Below are positions 18,438 to 31,100 of a stretch of DNA of 64,000 nt, in pieces. This DNA is from Strigops habroptila (Eukaryota > Chordata > Aves > Psittaciformes > Psittacidae). The notes under the pieces are model-generated. The model ran no database searches and was not told where the DNA came from. It saw only the letters and a list, made by a program, of their open reading frames with translations. A program made the position numbers and the translations under genes. Position 1 is the first letter of the stretch; every line of letters begins with the position of its first letter. The DNA lies in assembly GCF_004027225.2 (NCBI RefSeq), contig NC_044282.2, forward strand, positions 69,985,787-70,049,786, written 5' to 3'.

Positions 18438-20809
18438 GTAACAAGCGAGTTTTCTATACTAAGCAATTGTCTGTAACGTTCACGTCACAATGAAAACCTG
18501 TCTAGGTTGGTATCTTTGCAGAGTAAGGATTCTCTTATTTCTGCCTGTATCCTATCTAAGCAGCTGAGCAAAGTTATTCTTTTCTAGTCTGAAAACTTTT
18601 AAGGTGAGATTGGTCTTCTGCAGGCTCTAACGATGAACCACTGCACATGTGATTAGTGATTTCTGCAGGAGGAATATCCAGTTATAGTAACTCTTTGCAA
18701 AAGTAGCTTATTTACAAATTTATTTAATGAGAATAAAACAATTATTTTTATCTTAAACGTTTTGGTTTCTGTATTTGACTTCTTTAGATTGAAATGTTAG
18801 TTATTGAAAAATGCATATAATTTAAAAAGCCAAGAGCATGCTTTATGAAATGAAACAAAAGCTGTTGTGGTAACAGTAGTACGTGTTGTTTCTTTGCTTT
18901 TCTTCATTGGACAGGTTCAAAGCCAATAGCTTCCATACACTTGCTGTCTCCTAGTTGTTATGGCAGTTTGAAAGATGTGGACATTGAGAGTTTCGCTTCC
19001 AAAAACTTTGTGCATCTAATTCCTAATGACACACTTGTTTGCAGCTTGATACTCTGTAACAGAAATGAAACAGCATGGGATGAATTGAAGGTAGGCAAAT
19101 TTTCTTGGAATCTTTCTTGAAAAGTGATGTATTTAATGGAAAAAAAAATGAGAAATACAGATACAGTGAGTTTAGAAAAGTGTTCTTTCAGTACATAAGT
19201 GGAATTTAGTTAGATTTTTAGGTACACAATTTCAAGAAAGCAATTCAGAAACACACGTTTCCAAAACTTCAAAACCCTTCAAGTGTTCATGTTCGTTCAA
19301 TGCCTCTATTTTAATACAGGAAGCTGTTCAGAGACAAACATTTTTCATCTCTTCTTGAGGCCTGTGCAGGATAAACCTTTTCTTTCTCATTACTTGGTCT
19401 ATGAGAGCATAAATTAAAAATTGCCCAGCAAAAGGCCAGCAGCAATACCTGCAGTGGTAGTCAAGCATTAGTTTTGCGTTGAATAGTTGCTCTAGAAGTG
19501 TCACAGAAACTGATTGACTTTTTATATATAACCTTGTTTTGCAAAAGAAGGAGTAAAGTACAGGGGGTTTATTTCTGCTTTTTCATTCTGAACGTGGCCA
19601 AAAAAAGTCAATTTCTCATTAAGTGAACATGGTTTTGGATATAGAGCTTTATATCCACATGTATTTCAAGTTTATGAAGTCTGTACCAGAAGGTACTGAA
19701 ACTTCTATTCCAGTAGTTTTTTCAATGGGGGAAAATCCTATTAATGATGGTATGTCTAATGTCAAATTAACATGTTTTTCAGCGTGCTTGTGAAACTGCA
19801 GAACACGTGTTACAGTTGACACTGAAGGAACCTTTGGCATTATTAGGAGGTGGCTGTACAGAAACTCACCTGGCTTCCTACATAAGACATAAGGTATAAA
19901 AGACACAAGTTTTTTTAAAGCTGCTTAATGTATTTAGGAAACAGGAGTTTATGACTAATCACTACTGCAGTTAAAACACGTGTCTTTTCTAGGTTAATGT
20001 AGCGTTTTTGTTGTCTGGCTAGCAATATAAAACAAGGGGTTCTATTTAAAGCACTCTATTAATTACACTTTTAGACTTGATAATACTGTATTTGTACTTA
20101 ATCTTTGGGTATCTATTATAGTAAGTACTTATTCTAAGTGTTAAAATAAAAATGTGTAGGATTTTTATATTGAAAGATAATTGTGCAGAACCCAGTTTTG
20201 ACTTATTTAGAAATCTTCCCTATTGTGGAATAGTCACATGAAAAGATGTATTAGTTGGGCCTCAACCATCTGTTTAAAAAAGAAAGGCAACAGTAAGATA
20301 CATGTTTGATTAAAATTACTTCTGCAAAACAGTGTTCTGATTTTCTGTTTTCCTGTTTTGTTTTTTAGAGTTGCAGTCTGTCCACCAGCAGTTTTGAAGA
20401 TACAGATTGTTCTCAGGCAGAATACCAATTGGTTGCTGAGGGGTTTTGCCGGTCCCTGGAGTCTGTAGCTCGCTCTCTGAATCACGATGATGGAGAAATT
20501 CTTACAGACATGGTTTATGGACACTGTTGGTTTGTTCCACCAGGTTTTCCCCCTGTCTCTAATTGGTCAGATTTAGTTTCAAAATGTGGCTGTGGGATTA
20601 ATGGTAACAGTGAGAATCTCAAATGGAGGCTTTTGCAGGGCCAGTTTGGCTCTCCTGTTATACACGACTGCCCTAAAGAGCCCCTAGTAAAGATTGCTGA
20701 CTTTCTGACATTGGACTGTTATGCTGCAAAGTGTAGTGGCCTACAAGTAGCTCTGGAGACAGCCCATCTGATTTTGGATCTCTTATATGTCATCAAAGAT
20801 CAAAATTAG
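17447..20809 (+). CDS. MKKS: MKKS / BBS6, chaperonin-like protein (572 aa, four coding exons)
   Basis: MKKS is a vertebrate group II chaperonin-like protein (CCT/TRiC related). With BBS10, BBS12 and CCT subunits it assembles the BBSome for ciliary trafficking, and it concentrates at the centrosome and basal body. Human mutations cause McKusick-Kaufman and Bardet-Biedl syndromes. Exons 17447-18437, 18915-19090, 19783-19893 and 20369-20809 join without frame error to 572 residues (human 570). The amino-terminal equatorial part carries [14 protein letters not shown] (residues 36-49), equivalent to the chaperonin nucleotide-binding loop. The catalytic GDGTT of true chaperonins is replaced by DCGLFTA (90-96), as in mammals, so ATP hydrolysis is not expected. 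GGGCTE (411-416) matches the conserved equatorial GGGxxE. The ATG at 17447 (A at -3) begins MSRLEAKKP like the human protein. Confidence 0.98.
18438..18914 (+). other. MKKS: MKKS intron with candidate intronic poly(A) signal
   Basis: An AATAAA at 18732-18737, preceded by an in-frame read-through stop at 18491-18493 and followed by GTTTTGGTTTCTG, could yield a truncated MKKS of 348 residues. Otherwise this is ordinary intron. Confidence 0.3.
18915..19090 (+). CDS. MKKS: MKKS coding exon 2 (residues 331-389)
   Basis: The acceptor TTCATTGGACAG precedes 18915 and the donor GAAG|GTAGGC follows 19090. It encodes [17 protein letters not shown] through [12 protein letters not shown], closely similar to the human protein, and is 176 bases long. 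Confidence 0.97.
19783..19893 (+). CDS. MKKS: MKKS coding exon 3 (residues 390-426)
   Basis: The acceptor GTTTTTCAG precedes 19783 and the donor ATAAG|GTATAA follows 19893. Its 37 codons include [19 protein letters not shown], the conserved equatorial glycine motif of chaperonins. Confidence 0.97.
20369..20809 (+). CDS. MKKS: MKKS last coding exon (residues 427-572 and stop)
   Basis: The acceptor TGTTTTTTAG precedes 20369. It encodes the carboxyl-terminal equatorial half, with [14 protein letters not shown] and the ending [13 protein letters not shown]-stop, like the human ending LILDLSYVIEDKN. Confidence 0.97.
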   Translation, partial: SCSLSTSSFEDTDCSQAEYQLVAEGFCRSLESVARSLNHDDGEILTDMVYGHCWFVPPGFPPVSNWSDLVSKCGCGINGNSENLKWRLLQGQFGSPVIHDCPKEPLVKIADFLTLDCYAAKCSGLQVALETAHLILDLLYVIKDQN

Positions 20810-22100
20810 CTCTGATCTTATGTGATTTGTATTGCACAGCAAGATACTTAATTGAAAGCAGGGTAATATATGATGTGTTAAGATACTTTAAATGGTTAGA
20901 ATGGGCAATAGACAGAAAATGTAAATCAGTTGGCCATTAAGTACTTGTCTGATTGCTCATCTACCATGCTCAAGCATTTTCAAGTGTTAAACACTTTGTT
21001 AGGAACTGTTACATGATTATCCAAATATACAATGAATCATAGTAACATATGACTTACAAGCATTCAAATTAGCATGTCCAGAAGAGTGAATGACACTTTG
21101 ATATTCCTTCTGCATTAAGCAAAGTTTTGGATATTTGTGAGATCTGTGGTATCTTCAAAGGAATGAGCAAAATGGATTCACTTGCTGAGAAAACATGTTA
21201 AGGAATAGAATTTATGTAGTCTCAGCAAAAGCTTTACTCATTCCGACTTGTATTGCAGCAGAACTTTATCACTGGTGTGTTTAATTTTGTAGGTAAAAGA
21301 GAAGGCTTTCCTTGGCAAATATCTTGAGCCACTTGTTTTCAAATTTTCTGAAAGTCCTTGTCACCCTACATTATATGCCGTTTCTGTTTTGAAATGGCTG
21401 AGACATTTAAATTAATATATCTAATTTATTTAGCAAGTTATAAAAGCTCAACCTGGAGATCTTAAGGTAGCAGGTAGGTAATAGAAGATTTGAAAAGAAA
21501 TGACAGACTGTGTGGAAAAAACTTGTGAAGTGGACCTTGATTGTCTTCTGTGGACTACAGGGCAGTCTATAAATAATGATGTTTCTATCATTTAAGCAGA
21601 GCTGCAAGAATGTCCCACTTAGCATTCAGTTAACTCTTTGACTGTGCATAGCTTCTTTTCTTTTAATGAAGTAAGGCTTTAAGCTGCTCAGGCTTGTTTT
21701 GATCTTTAAATAAGGCTGTAGAGTGAATGATCAAAACTTTTTCTCATTCTTGGCTTGCATGCGAGATCAAAAGGGGTGTTACAGTTTCTTGCTTAAACTC
21801 ATTTTCTTTGCCCCTTTTCTTCTTCCCCTTTGTTTTTTGTCACAAGGGACAAATTGCTGATGACATGCTATTCCAGAAAACATCTGAGTTAGTTATAGAC
21901 TAGTTTGCTTATTTGTTTCCTGGTCTTGTAAGTTTTTAATATATTTACCGAGTATAAGCAGTAGAATTGTTTTGTGTAACTCAGTTTTGAAATATGTAAT
22001 TAAAAGCAGATCTTTCCAGACCTTTTGTGCAAAGTCTTTTTCATTTCAAGAGCATAAATAATAATTTTCTCACTAGAGAAAATGAAAAGTTATTAAAAGT
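20810..22100 (+). other. MKKS: Probable MKKS 3' UTR region (end uncertain)
   Basis: No AATAAA is seen soon after the stop. ATTAAA variants occur at 21999-22004, followed by a U-rich stretch near 22027, and at 22092-22097. Either could end the transcript, but this cannot be settled without RNA data. Confidence 0.35.
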
Positions 22101-25100
22101 TCTTTATCTTTTTATGACCTGAAATGATTGCTTCAGTGCTATAAGGCATCCTTTGGGAATTTGTGGAAGAATGTTACAAGGGTTGAGATGGAGGCTGTTC
22201 AAAGTTGGTTACTTGAAAGGCTGCTTTCATATCTTGATCCTCCCATATACCATGAACCATAGGAAAACATCTGGAATAATGAAGCCAAATGATTGCATAA
22301 ATCTTAAGGCGCAGAAGAATCTTGGTATTACTTATCTAATTATGAGTCTCTAAGTTGGCGTGTTGAATTAGAGTATTTTACTTCCTATAATAGCAGCTTG
22401 TTATGCAGTGCAAAAATGTGGAGTTTGGTGACTACAGCTGTGAAGTGAAAATTATAACAATATTTAAGTAGAAGTAGTTGCTTGTGTTCTTTTATCTTGG
22501 TGCTCGAAAGTCGATTCACAGCTCCTATAAAACCATTGTTAGCTCTGATTCTATTACCCTTCCCCCCCCATTTTAAGAAAATCACACATTAGAAAATTGT
22601 GAAAAAATGAAATTTAATTTTTGGTGAGTAGGTAAAAATTCATTTTTACCGGAGCCAAAGATTGTTTCACATGCAGATAGTTTTAATGACAACGGATTTT
22701 TGTCTCCCAGTGTGACTGAAGAAGATGCAGCTCCATAAGCACGTCTGCGTATGGACAGTTCAGGTTCAGTTCTTAGTCATGCTACGGTTTCCCCAAACCT
22801 TTTGTGGTGAGTATTACCCTATCTTTAATGGGTAACATAGGAGGAATAGAACTTTGGATACTGTTTAAAATACAAGTAAATAGAATTTTGACTCTTAATC
22901 CCAGAGCAACATAAAAATAACTTTGCTGAACTTTGTTTCATGATAAAACTTAGGTGCAAAGGTGGTGGGTTTTCCCCTGTGTTTTGAAATTGGCAAAAGG
23001 ATATATCATCAGTCATAAGTCCTCTGCGAAGCCATTATGGTTTTATTCCTGCTCCATCTGGAATTTGAAGTTTGTTCAGTGGGAAAAATTAGCATTACAG
23101 AAGTATTACTAAGACAAGTGTTTTCTGATCATGACCCTAGTCATGTCTGTTGACTTCCACAGATTGCTCAGAGGCTATTTAAATTTTAATAGTTCTACTG
23201 GTAATACACAAGAAGTTAGAACATTCATCTCCAGCCTTCTGAGCTGTGTTAGTGCTCCAGGCCTAGTAGGAGAAAAAAGAAGTGCTGATATTGTAATCGC
23301 TCAGGTCAGCATATTTAAACAAGGTGCCAGTTTAATATAGTTGCTCCTCAGTTCAGTATTCATTTGGTACTGCAGTACCTATTTGATATTTAAAACTTCA
23401 AAGTGAAGCAGACCCGAAGATGCTGATTAATTTAGGGATCTTTAGTATTTCTATCATTGCATCCTATTTAAAGTAGACATACAGTTAAACATGACTATTT
23501 TAGCATTGGCAAAGAATGCAAAATACCTGCTTTTCACTGATTCTGCTACTGACTTGTGAATTTATAGAGTCAATCTGAGCCATATCTGAAGTCTTTTTCT
23601 GTCTGTTTTCCTATCTATAAAATGAAAACAGTTAACTCTTCTTAAGGCATGGAGATTTGTGGGTGAAGAGTTCCAAGATCCAGATGAAAGGTGAAGAACT
23701 ACTTGCTGCACAGGAACAAAGAAGCAGATAATTCAAAACAAATCCTTGCTAAAATATTGTAGTCATTTCATTAAGGGATCTTTGGCCAGGATTCATGTAG
23801 ACTCCTTAAACTAGTCAGGTAAAACTCCCCTTTTCTTCCTGTATATTGAACCTAGATGCATTTTCTTTTTCTTTGATATTTTGGTAACTGTTGCTAATAG
23901 TAGCCTAATTTATTGCCTTATGTCTTCAGTACACACGCACAGGGAAATGTGACCTTATAGCCCTGTGCAGGAATGATTGAAATTCAAGGTGAAGACCTCA
24001 GTAATCCTTACTGTATCGTGTATATCTTCAGAGTCTCTGCCGTGCATGTGTTTCAGACCAGATGTTCATATGATGCTAATCCTTGAAGACAGGGTAGAAC
24101 AGATTCAGGAGTTTGGGAAACATAACTTTCCATATTGGTAATATAACACTTCTTAAATTTGTATTCCACTTTTTTAAGAAGGTTTGGGCATTTTTAAGCT
24201 AACCAGCTGTTACAGTTTTAGATCTGTCTGGTAAGAGAAGAGAGTATTTATTGTTGTCAAAGCTTGTAAGGAAAAATACTGTCTGAAATACCACAAGCAC
24301 GGTAGAGCGTGTACAAAACAATTCACCCTACCCAAAAACTGATCTTCTGAATTTTACTTGTGCCCTTGTTTTGCTGTGCTGAGTAGCAAAGTACAGTGTT
24401 TGTCACATTTTCAGCAGTGCCACGTGAACTGAGTCATGCAAGTACTCAATTTCAGAAAAATCGATATCCATGAGTCAATGTCATAGGAAGAACTTCAACT
24501 GGATTTGCCTTTACTATGGTTCTGAAGATGCAAAAGCAGTCTTTTTATTGCGAATACTGTCTCCAGCATGCTTATAATCTCTGCAGACAGCCTTTTTGAG
24601 TAGTCAGTTGCTAGTCGCATTCTAATGTCTATTTCAAGAATTTTAGTAGCTTTCATCCAATAATTTAAATATAAGTTATTTCTACCTGCTTGTCAGCAGA
24701 GACAAGTTGTACTGTACTAATAAATAACTTTTTGGCCAGTAACACTGTGATCTTACAGTCTCATTAAAGAAATACCTTTACTTTCTGCCTCTATGCATTG
24801 CATTGGATAAATTAGTCACGCATATTATAAGCTCAAAAGTATACACAGTATTCTTTATGCTGGAAGCAGAAATGTAGTCACAGCATATGTAGATAGAGCC
24901 ACTGTGTTATTAGTCCAGACACCAATAAAATTAATTGCAGAGTAGGTTCCAGGATTGGGCTGGGCACTTTGTATCTTTAACTGTGCTGACTTTCATTATT
25001 ATTGACCTAGATTTACATTAAGCATATGTAAATACCTTGTAGACATACCTCCTGCAGAACTTTATTTTCATACCTTGCTACAATTTTCTTTATAAATTTG

Positions 25101-28100
25101 AACTTTCAAGTCCTCTTGCACATGAAAACATTTTATTCAGGCTTTCATCGTGCACCTTGAAAGGGCACAGCTGTGTACTGTCTGGCTTCTATAAGCTCAT
25201 TTCTGGTGTCTTTGTTATTTTCTATCCTGACAACATCAGCTCTCTCCAGGTACACATTGAACCCACATTAAATACTAACTGCTTATTATTATTACACTAT
25301 TATATGTCGTCTGCTAAGCATTTGTGTGGCAGCATAATGCAACTATTATATATGCAACTATTATATAAGCTATTCCTTATCAATAATTTTCTTTTTATAA
25401 ACCTTTAAGCCTTTTTACAAGTAGAGAAGCTGAATTGCCTCTCTTTAATCTTTAAAAGCCATTCTTTGTATCATCCTTAGTATCTTCTCCCTTAAGTCTT
25501 ATGATGTTGTTAGTCTGATCTGTTACACCTGGTATGGGGTAAAAAAAAATGGGAGGTTGGGGGAAAATGAGTTCTCATCTGTGGTGGTGACTCGGAAAGG
25601 CTTTGAGTCATCGCTTGCGTGGGGGCTATGCAGGATCCTCTGCTGATGGATGGTGTGCTCAAGGGTGATGACAGTGATTTTCAGGGAATTGTAGGGACTG
25701 TGGTAATTCCAGCTCTTGAAAGACTTTGTGACTTTGAGTGGCAGAAGCAAAACTATTACACCCTCATTTGTTACTCCTTTTGCATGTGCCAGCAGACTCT
25801 AAAAGCCGTAGCAGGGTTTGTTGTAGAGTTTCTGGTACATTTGATTGGATTATGAGTGTGCTTTTGCAGGTGAATCTCTGTGGGTTGTCCATGGCTGCTG
25901 CCAGGTGCCTACCCAGCTGCTTTCTCGCTGTTACAGCTGAATTCAGGACACTGCCTCAACAGGACAGAGGGAGAAAGAGGATGAAAAACCTCCTGGGTCA
26001 AGATAAATCTCCTCTCCACCCCCCCAAACCCCCCATGTCTCTCACACTTTCCCCTCTCATTCCTCACTGCTGAGAGGCATTTCTTAAATCTTTTTATGCA
26101 GAGGTGGCACCGGCATGGCTGAGGAGCCAGGCTCTGCCTTGCAGTGTGGCTGCAAGAACCAGCCTGTCCCCACAGAAGGTGCCCAGCACCTCACGTGATA
26201 CCTCACAAGATGCTATTGCGAGCCCTTTCTTAACTGTTGTTGAAGGATGTGGGGAAATTGCTGATTTTAAACAAACTTGGAGGGGGGAAAGGGCCAAGGA
26301 AGAGCACTAGAGATGTTAGCAAAACCTTGGCAAAAAGAGATTTTGCTTGTGTAGTGATCACCTCAGGAGGGATGAATGCTGGAGGTGAACCAGCCTTAAA
26401 AAACAGGCAGGATAAAGAAAAACCCAACTTCTATTGGATGTGGATGGTGTAAAGGTGTTGCTGATGGCTGTTATCTAAGGCAGGTGTGACAGGGTGCCAT
26501 GTTCCACTAAGAGGCATATCACTGGGGCCTACCTGTAGAGAAACAAGGGTTTGAAGGTGTGCTTGAGGACTGAGGAGCTTCCTGAAAGAGGCATTTTTTG
26601 GGGGAGGCTGAGATAGCTTCCCAGTATCTTTTAAAAGGGGAATGGCCCAAGAGCTGCTTCATGTGAGGCTCCCTGGCTGGAGTTCAGATGGGAAGACCAC
26701 CTACTCACATCCATAAAAGCCTCCTTAAGCGCAGTCTGAGGATACAAGTGTGCATGTGATACAGACAGAGGATCGACCCACGGCCCTTCTGTCATCGTGG
26801 GAGTGTTGCAATCCATGAGGTGACTCCAAAAAGTGAGTTTTTGTATATTTACTTTGCACCAGTATGGTGCCTGCTAAACAGAGGAGTGTGTGGCATGGCC
26901 ATTTGTCTATGCCAACCTTTTTTGTTGTCTTTGGTTTCCATTGATTCATTTTTAAGCAACCAAATATTCCTTCTGCAACTAATAAAGGTAGGATAAATTC
27001 TTCATTTGGTTTTACATGCCTTAACTCTGGTCTTTGTTGGGGTCAGCCAGCAGAGGTGAAAAAAGGAAAATTAGATTTTTATTTTGTATGTAAGTTCTTT
27101 CGGGGAATTTAAAATCATGATCCTAGAAAGTGTCTTGTGAAACTGCCTGTCCCTGTATTGCTGAAGTGTCGTGTAGTTCTGTGATCAGCATAGCACTGCC
27201 TTCAATGCTTTGTGTTTGGCCCAGGTATCTTTGCTGAATCAGGTCTTGAACTGTCCTGTTGTGATGCTTTACTTGTAAACATGAATTTGTCCATAAATTA
27301 TGCTTTTCCAGTATTCTGCACAGGCACTGAAGTGTTTGGTTTGGCCACTCAAATGCTTTAATGTTTTGCAGCTGGGAACATTCCTAATTGAAACTCAGCT
27401 GAAACATGATTAATCAGGCAGTAGCTACCACAGTTGTAGATGTCCCTGCTGTCTCTTACCTTCGAAATAAACTGGTTTATGTGTTGATAATTAGAAGAAT
27501 ATAATACAAAACACTAAGAAAGTGGAATACTTGAACCCTGCACTGAATAATTCAGTCATTTCTGGTTTTTTAATTGGTATGGTGCGGGCCTTTCCAAATA
27601 AAGTATTCATCTCCAAACCAAAGCATTGGAGAATTAAGTTTAAATTTTTAATAGTGATAATTGCTGAGCAAAATGCTTCCTTAACTACTGAAATATTGTC
27701 AAATAAGAAAAGCTGTATGCACTTAATGCCTCTGTGAATGTAAAATCTCGTCAAGGACTTCTTTATATCAGTGTTCAACAGAATAACAGTGTTCTGAGAG
27801 GAATGTGAGTGCACGTGTCCTGGTTTTGGGTGTTAAGAAGATCCATTGCATCTGTTTAATCAAAATGGCTGCTAGATGAAAAAAATGCTGTTCCTAAAAC
27901 TGCAAGCACAACAGCAGATGTCACTCCAGTCTTTCTCTATGTGGGCCAGAGAAGAATTTGCTCCTGTACAAGAATAGTGTGTGTGTGACATTATTGCTGA
28001 TGTTTAGTATAGTATATGCTAAGGAATAGATACAGTATGGAATTTCTGAGGTTAACCATGGAATTTACACACTAGAGAAACACTTTCTAGACTGTCTCCA

Positions 28101-31100
28101 TTTGGATCTGTGTATGTTGGCATAAGGTGGAACCAAGTTATGAAGAGATGTGGGTAATGAGTAACAAAGCCTATCTTTCTCTAATGCCTGACTTATGTTT
28201 AAGGTAGTGGGGTTATTTATTGAGAAAAATACACAGTTGCATGGCTCAATTGTTCTAAGCAATTGCTTCAAGATTGCATTACAGTTCTTCGAGATGAAGT
28301 TAACATTTTAAGCAAATTACAACAAATAGTTTGAACGAGCTGTTCATTTCAGTATTCATAGTTTGGTCATAACAATGGCTTAAAAACTTGTATGTATAGG
28401 AGAAAGTATGTATAGGAAAATCTTAAGTTTCTTGAAGTAGTGCTGATTTAAGTACACCATCTTGTGTGACTTTGTACGTAGTGCGTGCTGCAAGATATAA
28501 GCCAAAAATCTCATGGCAAGGTCACAAAATTACTTTCCTGCATCACAAAGAATCATAAGCATCCACAAACTCCATACTAGATGCTGTGACTGCTCTGTAA
28601 TCATGAGAATGTGGTTTTCAGTGTGTTGGTGGGTTTGGTTGGTTTTGCACACTGGTAGGGGTCTAAAGTCTACCTGCCATTGCCTCTAAAGACACTAGAG
28701 TAGAAAGCAAGATATTTCTTTCTTATAGGTTAATTTTAATTGCTAAAAACTCTTACATATGGACATAAAATCATGCAGGACTACATTTGTCTGCCTGTGG
28801 GGGAAGGAAGATGGAGTTGTTCTTACATTAGGGGAAGCAAAGAACAAAATTATACAGTATGAAAATGCACTTCACAGTAAAAGAACTGTGGTGGTTTGGT
28901 TTTTAATTTATATAACAGTACATCCCCATGTCATTCTGTTCTAAGAAAATTAGATTTAATGAACCTGTGTTATTACAGAAGACAAGAGCTTAGGAATTGT
29001 AGATGGTTCTGGCACTGCACAGAAGTAAATTTTTTGTTTACCTCTAAGTTCAAGCCTCAGTTATTTGTTTATCTCCTAGGAGTTGGATCTCGGTAATATT
29101 AAAAGTTGTGGTGGTTTAAAAGCTTTGCAAGCACATACAGCTTCTGCTGCAGTAAGTGCACAATCTGAATTTTGTTTCTAGGTCTTGGTATCTTAAGTAA
29201 CTGATTTTTCCCTTCCACCTTTATATCCTCGTTTTTTTTGAAACTTGTGATAGTTCGAGAGGGGTGGGAAGAACTCAGTTGTCTTTTCCCTTTTTGGTTT
29301 CCTCTTTTAAACCCACAACACCATTACGTGATTGAAAAGACCTGAACTTATAGTTTTTAAAGAGAAATTGTAAGAAAATTACTTTTGGGCTTTACACATG
29401 ATTTTTGTGGGGAGAGGGAGGGAAATTCTTTGAATGGTTCTTGACAGTTCCTTAAATTGCCCTTTAGCAGTATCTGAAATTTTTGGGAACATAAATGTTG
29501 ACTGTGAAATGTCTGGCCTCCAAGAGCGGTGTCAATGTGAACTGAACAGAAAACCAATGTTTAACATTTAATCTAGCTTTGCTAGGAATAGTTTCACCTC
29601 TGAGATAAAGCAGAGGTGAGTTTACTTTTTTGCCTGAAGCTTTGCATAAGGAAAGACATTGCAGATAGTTACCTTTTTAACAGGTTAATATTAACCTCTC
29701 TTGAATATGCCTACCAGCCTTTGAAGGACTACTTGTATTATTGGGAAATAGGAGTTTATTTGCCATGATGTGTTGTTCATACATAGCAGTTGTTGCAAGG
29801 TGCCAGGCAGGTGATATTAAAGGATTTAAAATAAATGTGCAAATTTGCTTTGGAAATGACGTATTTCCTTGTTCTGCTGCGAGGTCTTGTGACAAGGCTG
29901 CTCGTTTTGCTGAGTTTTGCCTTCAGTTCATCGCTGGTTTGCCACTGTTAGAATTGCAAGTCTTATCTGTATTCATATTTTTAGCTCCAGATAGAGAATA
30001 CTCAACATCCTAAATGATGACTAGGCATAGTGAGTGGCAAACCCAGCAGTAGTTGTAAAGCACAAAATCAATTTCATAGCTGTAATAAATACGATTTTAA
30101 AAACAGCTCCGAAATGCAGAGGAGCAAGTGAATTTGGTGCCACAGGCCAAAAGATTATTTCTGTACTGGGTGGGGAAGAAAACACTCCATTTTAGCATAG
30201 TTGTGGAGAAGGGCTCCCTGAATAAAGAATTTGATATTTCCAGGTTATAAAAACATAGAATATTTTGTGCGGTGAGTACACAAGGGTCTTAACTGTGTGT
30301 TTGGCGGAAGGAATATCTGAACAAAAAAATCAGTTCATTGCATATATAAGCTTGAACTTCATTTGGTAAAGATGGGCAAACTATGTCCAATATGCTTGAC
30401 ACTTGTGTTCAGTGACATTTAATCAAGAATTGATGTAAATTCCTACACAAGAATAGCTGTCACAGTTAGGAAAAATGATTGGTCCTACCAGGGATCTGGC
30501 TATCAGTCCAGCTGAACGCAATATTTATCTTTGCTGTGGACAAGTCACTTAAATAAGAACTTTTTGCCGTAAAGAGACACCTAGAAGCAGAAACACCATG
30601 CTTCAGCCTTTTCCTCGCAGAATTCTGAGGGACAGGTCGATAATAAATCGAGTTGAAGAAATTATCTCAACAGAAGGTTTTTTGTGTAATGAATTTGAAG
30701 GCAGCTGTAGGTCTGTGTGGTTCTGGTTATTATCATAGCATGGCAAGCTGTGTTCCATGTGTAGAGCTTGATGCAGAACCTGGAGATTTTGTGTGAGAAG
30801 TGTCTACCAAATAGATTCTCAGCTTCAGCCAGACAGTAGGTGCATTTCCAGAACTTGCACAAAAGCTTACTGGTTTCTTAAACAATGTGCCAGGAGGATG
30901 TTGTCATAGTGCTCAGCTTAGCTTGCAAGAGCAAGCAAGAGCTGGAGTTGATGAGATTCTGGCCTTTTCAAGAATTAGCATATTTATTTTGCTGATGTCT
31001 TAAGCTACTTTTTTATTTTCTTCATGTTTATTTAGTGGGGGAATCACAGTGACGTATATGGTAAAAAAATCTGTAAATGTGATTTCATTCCAGTTTTTAA

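Noticed and set aside
25619-26452. Several 65-111 codon open frames suggesting a small gene.
   Set aside because: They overlap on both strands, have no recognisable domain, no supporting splice sites, and codon use looks random.
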